Positions 8,971 through 18,268 of a DNA stretch of 37,672 nt are shown in pieces. Under the pieces are notes generated by a model. That model worked only from the letters and a program-made list of their open reading frames with translations. It was not told the origin of the DNA and made no database searches. Position numbers and translations under genes: made by a program. Source of the DNA: an uncultured Lachnospiraceae bacterium (GTDB taxonomy: Bacteria; Bacillota; Clostridia; Lachnospirales; Lachnospiraceae); the NCBI GenBank assembly GCA_949949005.1, contig CATLHM010000023.1, positions 1 through 37,672 of the forward strand, read 5' to 3'. Every line of letters begins with the position of its first letter. The first letter of the stretch is position 1.

Positions 8971-9912
8971 CTAGAATATTCTGTATCCGGCAAACTTATA
9001 TGCCAGCCGATATGCGATTGCCGTCAGCGCCAGTCCCACGCCCGATTTAAAGAGCCCCACCGCAGTACCGAAGCTGTACTGTCCGTTTACCAGAGACTGT
9101 CTGTAAACATAAGTGTCAATGATGTCGCCCGTGCTGTAGGTCAGCGGGGAATACAGGTTAAAAATCTGGTCAAACCCTGCGTTCAGCACATTCCCAAGGC
9201 TCAGGGTGGCCATGACAATAATCATGGGCATCATGCCCGTCAGCGTAATATGTATGGTCTGCTGCCAGCGGTTGGCCCCGTCCATCTCCGCCGCCTCATA
9301 GAGATTCTGGTCAATGTTGGATATGGCGGCCAGATACACGATCATGCCAAAACCGAACCCCTTCCACAAATCGGATATCACCACGATCTGACGGAACATC
9401 CCCGCCTCGCCCAGAAAGAAAATGGGTTCGATTCCCAGCCTTTGGAGCGCGCTGTTCACGATTCCGTCCAACCCCAGAATATCCCGGAGCATTCCCGCCA
9501 CCGTCACCCATGAAAGGAAGTGAGGCAGATACACCAGCGTCTGGATTCCCTTCTTAAGCCCCGCATGGCGCACTTCATTGAGCAGAAGTGCCATCACCAC
9601 AGGCACAATGAGCCCGAACACCATCTTTGACACCGCAATGATAACGGTGTTGATAATGGCCTGGTAGGATTCCTTAAACATGAAAATCTGCCGGAAATTA
9701 TCCCATCCAACGAACTCCGACTTGCTGATTCCCAGCCAGGGCTTGTAATTCTGGAACGCCATCACCAGGCCTCCCATAGGGATATAGCAAAATATCACCG
9801 CCAGTATGACGGCAGGCGCCACCAGCACATACAGCGGCCAGTTATGGGCTACTTCCTGTTTCCAGGATTTCCGATGCATTGTTTTTGCCCGGGCATTTTT
9901 CGTTTTTCCCAT
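8971..9912 (-). CDS. ABC sugar transporter permease, LplB type
   Basis: 313-residue permease, first gene of the operon. A basic N-terminal tail precedes the first helix (WPLYVLVAPAVILAVIFCYIPMGG), which is typical of LplB proteins. The EAA loop reads YEAAEMDGANRWQQTIHITL. About six membrane segments. The start at 9912 is chosen because GGGAG lies eight bases upstream; ATGs at 9918 and 9936 are possible. With the YtcP-type protein it should form the membrane channel for an oligosaccharide. Expression probably depends on the convergent YesM/YesN pair. Confidence 0.92.
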   Translation of the reverse strand: MGKTKNARAKTMHRKSWKQEVAHNWPLYVLVAPAVILAVIFCYIPMGGLVMAFQNYKPWLGISKSEFVGWDNFRQIFMFKESYQAIINTVIIAVSKMVFGLIVPVVMALLLNEVRHAGLKKGIQTLVYLPHFLSWVTVAGMLRDILGLDGIVNSALQRLGIEPIFFLGEAGMFRQIVVISDLWKGFGFGMIVYLAAISNIDQNLYEAAEMDGANRWQQTIHITLTGMMPMIIVMATLSLGNVLNAGFDQIFNLYSPLTYSTGDIIDTYVYRQSLVNGQYSFGTAVGLFKSGVGLALTAIAYRLAYKFAGYRIF

Positions 9913-9994
9913 TTTCATCTCTCCCTTTTCTTTCAAGCATTTCTTTAACGATCCGGATTTCCGCCAACTGTAGCATCCGTTAATCTGTAAATAA

Positions 9995-10023
9995 ATTATA
10001 ATGATCCTGCCTGTAGGTTTGGA
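9995..10023 (-). promoter_or_regulatory. Candidate promoter of the sugar transport operon
   Basis: A perfect -10 (TATAAT, 9995-10000 read on minus) is 17 bases from a poor -35 (TCCAAA, 10018-10023). A consensus -10 with a weak -35 fits activator dependence. The 5' untranslated leader would be roughly 75 bases. Confidence 0.55.
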
Positions 10024-10025
10024 CT

Positions 10026-10055
10026 GATTATTCTCACCAAAAGGGGGATTATTCT
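10026..10055 (-). promoter_or_regulatory. Direct repeat, candidate YesN (AraC-type) site
   Basis: GATTATTCT occurs at 10026-10034 and again at 10047-10055 (plus-strand reading), 21 bases apart, i.e. two helical turns. The nearer copy starts three bases upstream of the -35 element of the transport operon. This is the geometry known for AraC-family activators. That YesN binds here is inference. Confidence 0.5.
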
Positions 10056-10114
10056 GCTATGACCAATTTCCCAGGTCAGAATCGTCCTCCTTTTTTGCAG
10101 AATTGTCCACATAC

Positions 10115-10152
10115 AAAAAAGAGATTGAATCATGCAAATACACAATTCAATC
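10115..10152 (-). terminator. Intrinsic terminator after rsgA
   Basis: Arms GATTGAAT (10123-10130) and ATTCAATC (10145-10152) form an 8-bp stem. On the minus strand it is followed within two bases by TTTTTT (10115-10120). It lies 28 bases beyond the rsgA stop codon and ends the long minus-strand operon. Confidence 0.75.
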
Positions 10153-10179
10153 CCTTACATATAGTAAACGACAATTGGC

Positions 10180-11055
10180 TTAATACTTCTTTTTATTCTT
10201 CAACTCCTCATAGAGCGTCACATAGTTATCATAACGCACCCGGCTGATTTTCCCGCCTGCAAGAGCCTGCTTCACCCCGCAAATCGGCTCGCTGATATGG
10301 GCACAACCGCCGAAACGGCAGTTCTTTTCGTATTCCCCAAACTCCGGATAATATCCCTGCAGCTCTTCCTTCTCCACATTTTCAAGGTAAAGGGAAGTAA
10401 ATCCCGGCGTGTCCATAATGTAGGTATCCTCCCCCAGAGCAAAGAGCTGCGCGTGTCGGGTGGTATTCTTCCCCCGCCCAATCTTTTTGCTGATCTCGCC
10501 TACCTCCATATTGGCCTGGGGATGGAGGGCATTGATCAGGGTGGACTTCCCCACTCCGCTGGGGCCTGCCAGTACCGTGGTCTTTCCTGCCAGGCAGCTT
10601 TTGACCTCTTCGATTCCCTCCCCCCTACTGCCACTCATGAACAACACCTGATAGCCACAGCCTCCGTAGGCCTCTTCCAGCATGGTGAGCTCCTGAGGAG
10701 ATGCGATGTCCTTTTTGTTAAAGCAGATCACCACAGGGAGATTTCTCTGCTCCATGGTGATCAGGAAACGATCCAACAGGTTATAATTGGGATCCGGCCG
10801 CAGGATGGCAAAGATCAAAAGGGCCTGGTCTATATTGGCCGAAGCTGGCCGGACTAGACGGTTTTTCCTGGGGAGAATACGGATGATATTTCCTTCTAAA
10901 GGCTCCTGCGTTGTCAGCTCTATCTCCACATCATCACCCACCAGGGGTTTAATCTGATCCTTTCGGAAAATCCCCCGGGCCTTGCACTGCGCCAGCCCGA
11001 GGGAGGTATGCACGTAGTAAAAGCCCGCAATCCCCTTGATAATTTTTCCCTGCAT
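10180..11055 (-). CDS. rsgA: Ribosome small-subunit GTPase RsgA
   Basis: 291-residue circularly permuted GTPase that acts in late 30S maturation. An N-terminal OB-fold (about 1-65) precedes the permuted motifs: G4 NKKD (113-116), G1 GPSGVGKS (164-171) and G3 DTPG (215-218). The C-terminal zinc knuckle has Cys246, Cys251, His253 and Cys259. It is the last gene of the operon, starting eight bases after prkC ends. In Bacillus the same prpC-prkC-cpgA(rsgA) order is known, and RsgA is a reported PrkC substrate there. The following rpe and thiN genes of Bacillus are absent here. Confidence 0.97.
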   Translation of the reverse strand: MQGKIIKGIAGFYYVHTSLGLAQCKARGIFRKDQIKPLVGDDVEIELTTQEPLEGNIIRILPRKNRLVRPASANIDQALLIFAILRPDPNYNLLDRFLITMEQRNLPVVICFNKKDIASPQELTMLEEAYGGCGYQVLFMSGSRGEGIEEVKSCLAGKTTVLAGPSGVGKSTLINALHPQANMEVGEISKKIGRGKNTTRHAQLFALGEDTYIMDTPGFTSLYLENVEKEELQGYYPEFGEYEKNCRFGGCAHISEPICGVKQALAGGKISRVRYDNYVTLYEELKNKKKY

Positions 11056-11062
11056 TTGTTTC

Positions 11063-13276
11063 CTACTCCTCCATGAACTGGATGGGCCTTCTGATCTCCT
11101 TGTTCTCGGAGGTGCCTTCTATGGTAGATACGGAGCCGTCCTCATTGGTAATGCTGGTAGCCTCGGTTTGATTCACATATTGGAACAGGATATAGCCCGT
11201 AGGGCTCTTAATTCCTGTGATATTCTGCTGCTGGATAGGGAAGGAGGCGGTCTGGGTGCTCAGAAGCTGGGTCCCGTCGTCGGCCATCAGCGTCACCGTC
11301 ACCATGGTGCCTGACCGGTAAGCCGGATCTTCCTCCGGTGTGGGCCCTGCAATCGCCTCCATAAACCGGTAGGTTGCCTGGGCAGGCCCCAAGCTGATAT
11401 TGATATCCACTACGGTTCCCGGATCCACATAGGTTCCCACAGAATAGCTCTGATAGCAGACAAGCCCGGTGAGGGCGGGATCCTCATTGTTCACCTCTCC
11501 TACCGTACCGAGCTGGAGCCCCGACTCGATCAGAATGGCCATAGCCTCCTCTTCCCCCTTTGCCATCAGATCCGGCATGGGAACCTTGGTCACCTCCGGC
11601 CCTAAGCTGATGGTAAGGGTTACCGTGGTTCCCTTGGGGGCCTTAGAGCCTGCGGCAGGGGACTGAGTAATTACATTGCCCGCCTTGATATAAGGGTCAT
11701 GGCTCTCTGTCTTATTCACCACGAATCCGCTCTTCCCAAGGGTGGCCGTAGCCTCCGCCTCGGACATGCCCACGGTATCTTCCACCTTGATTCCCTCGGA
11801 ACCGGCACTGACGGTGAGCACCACATTAGAGCCCTCATCCACCATGGTTCCCTTAGAAACACTGGACTTCATCACAATGCCCTGTGCAAATTCAACACTC
11901 TCCTCATATTCGATCTCCGGCGTGAGACCAAGATTTAGAAGGGCCACCTTTACCTCGTCAACATCCTTCCCTTCCACCTCGATCATCTCCACCTGCTTCT
12001 TTTCCTCTTCTTCCTCATCCTGCTGCTGTTCCTGCTGGGTCTCTCCTCCAAACAAGGTGCCGTCAAAAAGCCCCAGGGCCTTACCCACCAGGAAAAGAAC
12101 GATACATCCGATGAGAACGGCGGCAATTACCGCAAGAACCGTGGTGATACGCTCCATCTTCGGATCGTAATCCTCGTCCTCATCATCCTCTTCTTCCTCG
12201 TCCTCATACTCATATTCTCTCTCGTCTATCTCATCCTCTTCTTCCTCGTCGTCCTCTTCTTCCTCCTCATACTCATAGACAACCTCTCTTTTTTTGCGGG
12301 CGTTACGCTTCATGTCCGCTTCCTTGCGAAGGTGCATGGCCTCTTCCATGCTATCCCGGTTCCTGGCCTGGCGTTTGATCTGCTCCCGCTCGCTGCTTCC
12401 CATCATTTTGGTGGAACCTTCCTCGTTGGGATCTACCATTTTTACAAAGTCTTCATCCGGCGTCATCAGGGAACGCTTTAAATCCGCAATGAGCTCGCCC
12501 ATAGACTGGTATCTCCGGTCAGGACTCTTCTGGCAGCACTTAAAAACGATCTGCTCCACACTCACAGGGATCTCGGAAACGTACTCTCTGGGGGAGGGCA
12601 TTTCCTCCTGGATATGCTTGATTGCAATGGCTACCGTGGTTTCCCCGTTAAAGGGCACACGTCCTGTGAGCATCTCAAACATGGTAACACCCAGAGAATA
12701 AATATCGCTCTTCTCGTCCGAATAGCCGCCTCTGGCCTGTTCCGGGGAGGTATAGTGGACAGAGCCCATCACATTGGAGGTGATCGTATTGCTGGTGGCC
12801 GCCTTGGCAATGCCAAAATCCGTCACCTTCACCTTTCCCTCCTTGGAAATAATGATATTCTGAGGTTTAATGTCTCTATGGATAATATGATTATTGTGGG
12901 CGGCCTCGATACCCATACTCACCTGAATAGCAATACTGACTGCCTCCTTGACGGAGAGCCGGGCCTTTTTTTCGATGTATTTTTTCAGGGTAATGCCCTC
13001 TACCAGCTCCATGACGATATAGTAGATGCCATTTTCTTCCCCCACGTCGTATACGTTCACAATATTGGGATGAGCAAGTCCGGCGGCAGCCTGAGCCTCC
13101 ACTCTGAATTTGGATACAAAATTGGCATTTTCGCTGAATTCCTGCTTTAAAACCTTTACCGCCACAAACCGGTTCAGTTTGTGATCCTTGGCCTTATACA
13201 CATCGGACATCCCGCCTGTGCCTATTTTTTCCTGAACTTCATATCTGTCTCCGATTATCATTCCTATTTTAACCAT
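11063..13276 (-). CDS. prkC: PASTA-domain Ser/Thr protein kinase PrkC
   Basis: 737 residues. The cytoplasmic kinase domain (about 10-275) has the glycine loop GTGGMSDVY, Lys41, HRDIKPQN (Asp135), DFG (153-155) and SPEQA. A linker of about 100 residues follows, with an exceptionally acidic segment (30 Asp/Glu among residues 334-370). One membrane helix lies at about 378-400. Three PASTA repeats (about 429-493, 494-560, 561-631) bind muropeptides or lipid II in this family. A further 105-residue extracellular tail has no PASTA signature. The ATG at 13276 has GAGGT close upstream. Its phosphatase stp is immediately upstream. It controls wall synthesis, dormancy exit and translation factors in Firmicutes. 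Confidence 0.97.
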   Translation of the reverse strand: MVKIGMIIGDRYEVQEKIGTGGMSDVYKAKDHKLNRFVAVKVLKQEFSENANFVSKFRVEAQAAAGLAHPNIVNVYDVGEENGIYYIVMELVEGITLKKYIEKKARLSVKEAVSIAIQVSMGIEAAHNNHIIHRDIKPQNIIISKEGKVKVTDFGIAKAATSNTITSNVMGSVHYTSPEQARGGYSDEKSDIYSLGVTMFEMLTGRVPFNGETTVAIAIKHIQEEMPSPREYVSEIPVSVEQIVFKCCQKSPDRRYQSMGELIADLKRSLMTPDEDFVKMVDPNEEGSTKMMGSSEREQIKRQARNRDSMEEAMHLRKEADMKRNARKKREVVYEYEEEEEDDEEEEDEIDEREYEYEDEEEEDDEDEDYDPKMERITTVLAVIAAVLIGCIVLFLVGKALGLFDGTLFGGETQQEQQQDEEEEEKKQVEMIEVEGKDVDEVKVALLNLGLTPEIEYEESVEFAQGIVMKSSVSKGTMVDEGSNVVLTVSAGSEGIKVEDTVGMSEAEATATLGKSGFVVNKTESHDPYIKAGNVITQSPAAGSKAPKGTTVTLTISLGPEVTKVPMPDLMAKGEEEAMAILIESGLQLGTVGEVNNEDPALTGLVCYQSYSVGTYVDPGTVVDINISLGPAQATYRFMEAIAGPTPEEDPAYRSGTMVTVTLMADDGTQLLSTQTASFPIQQQNITGIKSPTGYILFQYVNQTEATSITNEDGSVSTIEGTSENKEIRRPIQFMEE

Positions 13277-13292
13277 ATCTACCTCTTATATA

Positions 13293-14027
13293 TCATTCTT
13301 TCGCGAATACGTCTATCAGTATCACCGCTATATTATCTTTTCCTCCATGGTCATTGGCCGCCTCTATCAGCTTTTTTGCCTTTTCCTCTATGGAAATACG
13401 CTCTTTGGCTATTTGATGGATTTCCTGATCCTCCAGCATGTTGGTGAGTCCGTCGGAACATATAAGCACCAGATCTCCGGCCATTAATTCCTCATTAAAA
13501 AAGTCGATCTCCACCGTATCAAGCCCGCCAATGGCTCTGGTAATGATATTCTTATCCGGATGGTGCTTTGCCGCCTCCCGGTCAATGCCGCCCATCCGTA
13601 CCATCTCCTCCACCAGAGAGTGATCCCGGGTAATCTGCCTGATTGTGTCATTTATAATATAGAGCCTGCTGTCGCCTACATTGGCAACCTGTAGGTAATG
13701 CCCCATACAGGTAGCCACCACTGCCGTAGTTCCCATACCGTAAAGGCTCTCGTCCTCCCTTGCCCTGCGTCTGATCAGGTCGTTGGCAGCTCTGATTGCC
13801 TTCCCCATTATCCGTACAGGGTTTTTTTCAAAGCTTCCCCGAATCTCCCTTACAATGGTTTCCGCCGCACATTTGGAAGCATAATCTCCCGCGTTATGCC
13901 CTCCCATGCCATCTGCCACAATAAAAAGGTTGGGAAGATTTCCGATCGGAGCTTCCGAGACATACACAAAATCCTGATTCAGTTTTCTCTTTTTTCCTAT
14001 ATCTGTAGCAGAAAAGGATTTTAACAC
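13293..14027 (-). CDS. stp: PP2C-family Ser/Thr phosphatase Stp/PrpC
   Basis: 244 residues, the usual size of bacterial PP2C phosphatases that reverse PrkC phosphorylation. Metal-binding motifs are NQD (17-19), ADGMGGH (Asp39), CSDGLTNM and GGKDNIAVI. Translation starts at a GTG (14027) with AGGAGG seven bases upstream. It is located between rlmN and prkC with short spacers, the conserved order in Firmicutes. Confidence 0.96.
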   Translation of the reverse strand: MLKSFSATDIGKKRKLNQDFVYVSEAPIGNLPNLFIVADGMGGHNAGDYASKCAAETIVREIRGSFEKNPVRIMGKAIRAANDLIRRRAREDESLYGMGTTAVVATCMGHYLQVANVGDSRLYIINDTIRQITRDHSLVEEMVRMGGIDREAAKHHPDKNIITRAIGGLDTVEIDFFNEELMAGDLVLICSDGLTNMLEDQEIHQIAKERISIEEKAKKLIEAANDHGGKDNIAVILIDVFAKE

Positions 14028-14038
14028 GGTATTACCTC

Positions 14039-15097
14039 CTACTGTAACGCCCTCTGCCTTCTTCTTAATTGTCCGCAGGCACCGTCTATATCTCTTCCCA
14101 TTTCCCTTCTAATAGTAACATTTATTCCATATTTTTCAAGTTTATTTTTAAAACCCTTAACATTTTTCGTATCTGGCTGTACAAAATTCCGCTCACTCAC
14201 AGGATTTACCGGTATCAGGTTCACATGAGCCTTGCATTTTCCCGCAAGAGCCGCCAGTAAATCCGCATCCTCCTCCCCGTCGTTCACTCCCTTTACAAGA
14301 GAATATTCAAAGGTAATCCTCCTGCCTGTCTTTTCAAAATAGTAGCCGCAGGCTTCCATGAGCTCACTTATGGAATACCTCTTTGCCACAGGCATCAGTC
14401 TCCTTCTCTTTTCGTCGGTGGCAGCATGGAGGGACAGGGCCAGGGTGATCTGAAGCCTTTCATCTGCCAGCATCCGCATTTCCCTGACCAGACCGCAGGT
14501 AGACACGGTGATGCTGCGCTGGCTGATATGTAATCCGTTTTCGTCGGTAAGGAGGGTGATAAATTTCAGAAGATTTTGATAATTGTCAAGAGGTTCCCCG
14601 ATTCCCATCACCACCACATTGGAAACTCTCTCTCCGGTGAGAAGGGTAACCGCATAAATCTGATCCAGCATTTCCGAAGGGGTCAGAGACCGTTCCAGTC
14701 CGTCTATGGTAGAGGCACAGAAAGCGCACCCCATCCGGCACCCCACCTGGGAGGAAATACACAGGCTGTTTCCATGGTGATATCTCATCCAAACGCTCTC
14801 CACAAGCTTTCCGTCCCCTAACTCAAACAAATATTTCCTGGTACCGTCTAAGGAGGATTCCTGGACGCGCAAGGGCTTTAAGACGGTATAGGCATATTCC
14901 TGAGACAGCCTCCCCCGGAGAGCGGCGGGAAGATTGGTCATTTCCTCAAAGCCCCGAGCCAGCTTCTGATGCATCCACTGATAAATCTGCCCGGCCCGGA
15001 AGGGCTTTTCCCCCAGCTCTTCCATCTCAATTTTCAGTTCCTTAAGGGTAAGGGATTTGATATCCTTCCTCTGTCCTTTGTCCTTTATCCTGTCCAT
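14039..15097 (-). CDS. rlmN: Radical-SAM 23S rRNA (A2503-C2)-methyltransferase RlmN
   Basis: 352 residues. The radical-SAM cluster motif is CRMGCAFC (Cys120, Cys124, Cys127). Cys113 matches the family Cys seven residues before the cluster motif. Cys341 in DGACGQL near the C-terminus corresponds to the methyl-carrying cysteine. The enzyme methylates C2 of A2503 in 23S rRNA and A37 of some tRNAs. I see no feature that would make it a Cfr (C8) enzyme. It starts 11 bases after the end of rsmB. Confidence 0.96.
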   Translation of the reverse strand: MDRIKDKGQRKDIKSLTLKELKIEMEELGEKPFRAGQIYQWMHQKLARGFEEMTNLPAALRGRLSQEYAYTVLKPLRVQESSLDGTRKYLFELGDGKLVESVWMRYHHGNSLCISSQVGCRMGCAFCASTIDGLERSLTPSEMLDQIYAVTLLTGERVSNVVVMGIGEPLDNYQNLLKFITLLTDENGLHISQRSITVSTCGLVREMRMLADERLQITLALSLHAATDEKRRRLMPVAKRYSISELMEACGYYFEKTGRRITFEYSLVKGVNDGEEDADLLAALAGKCKAHVNLIPVNPVSERNFVQPDTKNVKGFKNKLEKYGINVTIRREMGRDIDGACGQLRRRQRALQ

Positions 15098-15108
15098 GAT
15101 TGTCCTGA

Positions 15109-16530
15109 CTACCGCCGTCTTAATCTGGCGATGAAAAATCCATCCGTCAAATGATACCCCGGAAACAATTGCAGCATCCCATTCTTCCCCTCTTGTCGCA
15201 AAGCCTCCGGCAGGAAAGGGGTAAGCTCCTCTCTCTCAAAGGGATAATTTTGGGTGAACCACTCCGTCATTTTTTCGTTTTCGCCGGGATTCATGGTACA
15301 GGTACTGTAGATCAGGATTCCCCCCGGCTTCACATACCGCCACACCACATTCAGAATCCGTCTCTGGAGCTTCTCAAGCTCCCCCAGCTCCTCCTGGGTG
15401 ATACGGTATTTGATATCCCGCTTCTTTCCAATCACTCCAAGACCGGAGCAGGGCAGATCCGCCAGAACCACATCCGCCTTTTCCTTAAGGCTCTCGTCCA
15501 TCACAGCCGCATCATGAACCTGCACCCGGATATTTTCATACCCCATCCGCTTTATATTATCTCTCATCAAGGATACCTTATTCTCCGAGATATCCCTGGC
15601 AATCACTTTTCCTCTGCCTGAGAGCTTTTCCGCCACATGCATGGCCTTTCCTCCCGGGCAGGCACATACGTCCAAGACAAGGGGCTGCCCCGCTATCTGA
15701 TGGAGGCCGCAGGACTCCGCTACCAGCATACTACTCACATCCTGCACGGTAAAGAGGCCCTCCTGATAGCCCGGCAGGCTGCGGATCCCGGCTCCGCTCC
15801 AAATCCTGACGGCATACGGAAGATAGGGGTGTTCCTCGGTTTTGATGGCCGCCTTCTTTAAGGAGGCAAGCCACTGCCTTCTCTCTTTTGTGGACAGGCT
15901 CTCCCTGAAACGTAGGGTAAGTGGCTGGGGCTTTAGTAACCCTTTTAAGATAAAATATGTGATTTCCTCCCCGTAGGTCACCATCCAAAGCCGGATTAGC
16001 CACTGGGGCATGGAATATTTGATCGACAAATATTGATATTTTCCCATTTCCGGGCAGAGTCCCTTCTCCGCACCGGAAAAATTCTCCCCCTCAAGCAGCT
16101 CATTTTCTCCCTGAAAAGACAGACGCTGCCTGTTTCTGGCAAGATTGCGCAAGACACCGTTGACAAAGCCCGACAGTCCCCCATAGCCTCTCTTTGCCGC
16201 CAGCTTCACCGCCTCATTGCACACGGCGTGCTCGGGTACGCTGTCCATATACAAAAGCTGATAGACGCTCATCCGCATCAGATTCCTGATCAGAGGCTTC
16301 ATTTTGGACACAGGAGTCCTGGAAATCTGATCCAGATAATAGTCAATCTCTATCAGCCTCTCTAAAGTCCCTTCCGTCACCCTCTTTACAAAGGCCTTAT
16401 CCCGATTATCCATATAATCGTATTTATCAAGCACGTCCCGGATCACCAGATGGCTGTAAACGCCTTGTTCCAGAATCTCCATCAGCATGTCCAGAACCAG
16501 TTCTCTCGTATTTTCCACTTTGGTTCCCAT
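15109..16530 (-). CDS. rsmB: 16S rRNA (C967-C5)-methyltransferase RsmB
   Basis: 473 residues. An N-terminal NusB-like RNA-binding domain (about 1-145) is joined to a Rossmann methyltransferase. Motifs are LDVCACPGGKAMHVAE (SAM binding), DLPCSGLGV and YSTCTMNPGEN, the last two carrying the two NSUN-family cysteines. The ATG at 16530 has only a distant GGGA, so translation may be coupled to the metallopeptidase gene that ends four bases upstream. Confidence 0.96.
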   Translation of the reverse strand: MGTKVENTRELVLDMLMEILEQGVYSHLVIRDVLDKYDYMDNRDKAFVKRVTEGTLERLIEIDYYLDQISRTPVSKMKPLIRNLMRMSVYQLLYMDSVPEHAVCNEAVKLAAKRGYGGLSGFVNGVLRNLARNRQRLSFQGENELLEGENFSGAEKGLCPEMGKYQYLSIKYSMPQWLIRLWMVTYGEEITYFILKGLLKPQPLTLRFRESLSTKERRQWLASLKKAAIKTEEHPYLPYAVRIWSGAGIRSLPGYQEGLFTVQDVSSMLVAESCGLHQIAGQPLVLDVCACPGGKAMHVAEKLSGRGKVIARDISENKVSLMRDNIKRMGYENIRVQVHDAAVMDESLKEKADVVLADLPCSGLGVIGKKRDIKYRITQEELGELEKLQRRILNVVWRYVKPGGILIYSTCTMNPGENEKMTEWFTQNYPFEREELTPFLPEALRQEGKNGMLQLFPGYHLTDGFFIARLRRR

Positions 16531-16534
16531 TCAT

Positions 16535-17257
16535 CTAATCGTCCCTTCGTCTGTTACCGGAGAGTATCACAAGCCTTAAAAGCTGTAAAATCGAGGACGC
16601 CGCTGCCGCCACATAGGTCAGCGCCGCCGCGCCAAGCACCCGCCTACAGTCCCCCGCCTCGTCGCTTCCCACGATGCCGTAGCTTTCCAAAAGCTTCAGC
16701 GCTCTTCCTGAAGCGTTAAACTCCACCGGAAGAGTCACCAACTGAAACAACACCGCCAGGGAAAATACCCAGATTCCGATTTGAGCCAGAGAAAAATATC
16801 CGCCTCCCGGCAGGTCAAAGCCGATTCCCAGAATAAGGCCAAGGATCACCAGCGGAATTCCCAGCTTAGAACCAATATTCGCCGCCGGAACCAGGGCGGA
16901 GCGGAATTTCAGCGGGAAATACCCTTCTTTATGCTGCAGGGCGTGTCCGCACTCGTGAGCCGCCACCCCAATGGCTGCCACCGACTGGGAGCCGTAAACC
17001 GCATCCGAAAGCCGCAGCACCTTCTTCGTAGGATCATAGTGATCGGTCAGGTTACCGGCGATGTGCTGGATCTGCACATCGTGAATCCCCGACATCTGCA
17101 AAATCCTCTGGGCCGCCTGTGCCCCGGTCATGCCGCTTCTGGCCCTTACCCTTGCGTATTTGCTGTAAGTGCTGTTTACCCGGGAGCTTGCCCAGATACA
17201 CAAAATTGCACCTGCCAGTACCAAAATATAAGTGGGATCAAAATAATAACCAAACAA
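16535..17257 (-). CDS. YugP-like zinc metallopeptidase, membrane-bound
   Basis: 240 residues with an N-terminal membrane segment (about 9-25) and two to four more hydrophobic helices in the second half. HECGHALQH (His101, Glu102, His105) is the HExxH zinc site. The product matches the neutral zinc metallopeptidase family 2 (DUF2268-unrelated, YugP type), whose substrate is unknown. Translation starts at a TTG (17257) with AGGAGG eight bases upstream. It is inserted between fmt and rsmB, where Bacillus has no gene, but this arrangement is familiar in Clostridia. Confidence 0.9.
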   Translation of the reverse strand: MFGYYFDPTYILVLAGAILCIWASSRVNSTYSKYARVRARSGMTGAQAAQRILQMSGIHDVQIQHIAGNLTDHYDPTKKVLRLSDAVYGSQSVAAIGVAAHECGHALQHKEGYFPLKFRSALVPAANIGSKLGIPLVILGLILGIGFDLPGGGYFSLAQIGIWVFSLAVLFQLVTLPVEFNASGRALKLLESYGIVGSDEAGDCRRVLGAAALTYVAAAASSILQLLRLVILSGNRRRDD

Positions 17258-17299
17258 ATTTATGACCTCCTATCCCGTCTAAGCTGTCAAATATCTTGC

Positions 17300-18268
17300 C
17301 TAATCTGTCAAAAATTGCCCTAACACAAAGCCCGGAGCCATCTCATAGCCCAAAAGAAATTCTTTTGCCTGCATCCGCCTTTTTCCCTCAAGCTGCAGCG
17401 ACTTCACCCGAAGATAACCGCCCCCGGCGGCCACGTCAAAGGATTCCTTTCCCACACGGGCAACCATCCCCGGCTCAAAGGCAGCGCCTTCCCTTAACCC
17501 GGTTCCTGCCTCTGATGCCACCACCTCTGCCTCCCAGATCTTGAGCTGCTTCCCCTTATAAAAGGTATAGGCGCTGGGCCAGGGATTTAACCCCCGCACC
17601 AGACGTTCAATCACCGGCGCATCCTCTTTCCAGTCGATCAGGCCCATGGTTTTGGTAAGCTTCCCTGCATAGGTGGCGTCCTCCTCCCGCTGCGCCTGGG
17701 GCAGCAGGGATCCCTCTTCTATCCGGGGAAGGGCTTCCAACAGGAGCCTGGCTCCTGCCTCCATCAACTTGTCGTGAAGGCTTCCTCCGGTTTCCTTCTC
17801 CTCCACAGGCACCACTGCCTTTAAGAGCATATCCCCCGTATCCACCCCTTTCGCCATACGCATGATGGTGACGCCGCTTTCCTTTTCTCCGTTTAAGATT
17901 GCCCACTGGATGGGCGCAGCCCCCCGGTAGGCCGGAAGGAGAGAGGCATGGATGTTGATACAGCCAAATCTTGGCATATTTAAGATTTCCTCGGACAAAA
18001 TCTGGCCAAAGGCCGCCACCACAAACAAATCTGCCCCAAAGGCGGCCAGCTCGCTCACCGCCCCGGCCTCCCGGATCTTTACCGGCTGGAATACCCGAAG
18101 GCCATGGCGCAGGGCGCATTCCTTCACTGGGGACATCTGCACTGCCTTTCCCCTGCCTTTTTGCTTATCCGGCTGGGTCACCACCGCGCTCACCTCATAC
18201 CCGGCATCAAGAAGGGCCTCCAAAGGCGCCACCGCAAAGTCCGGGGTTCCCATATATACTATTTTCAT
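17300..18268 (-). CDS. fmt: Methionyl-tRNA formyltransferase
   Basis: 322 residues. The N-terminal formyltransferase domain has NIHASLLPAYRGAAP, containing the catalytic Asn and His, and the Asp of GVDTGDML. A C-terminal beta-barrel domain (about 207-320) binds tRNA. It formylates initiator Met-tRNA with 10-formyl-tetrahydrofolate. The start overlaps the def stop by four bases (ATGA), and GAGGT lies upstream, so it is translationally coupled to the deformylase gene that undoes the same modification. Confidence 0.97.
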   Translation of the reverse strand: MKIVYMGTPDFAVAPLEALLDAGYEVSAVVTQPDKQKGRGKAVQMSPVKECALRHGLRVFQPVKIREAGAVSELAAFGADLFVVAAFGQILSEEILNMPRFGCINIHASLLPAYRGAAPIQWAILNGEKESGVTIMRMAKGVDTGDMLLKAVVPVEEKETGGSLHDKLMEAGARLLLEALPRIEEGSLLPQAQREEDATYAGKLTKTMGLIDWKEDAPVIERLVRGLNPWPSAYTFYKGKQLKIWEAEVVASEAGTGLREGAAFEPGMVARVGKESFDVAAGGGYLRVKSLQLEGKRRMQAKEFLLGYEMAPGFVLGQFLTD

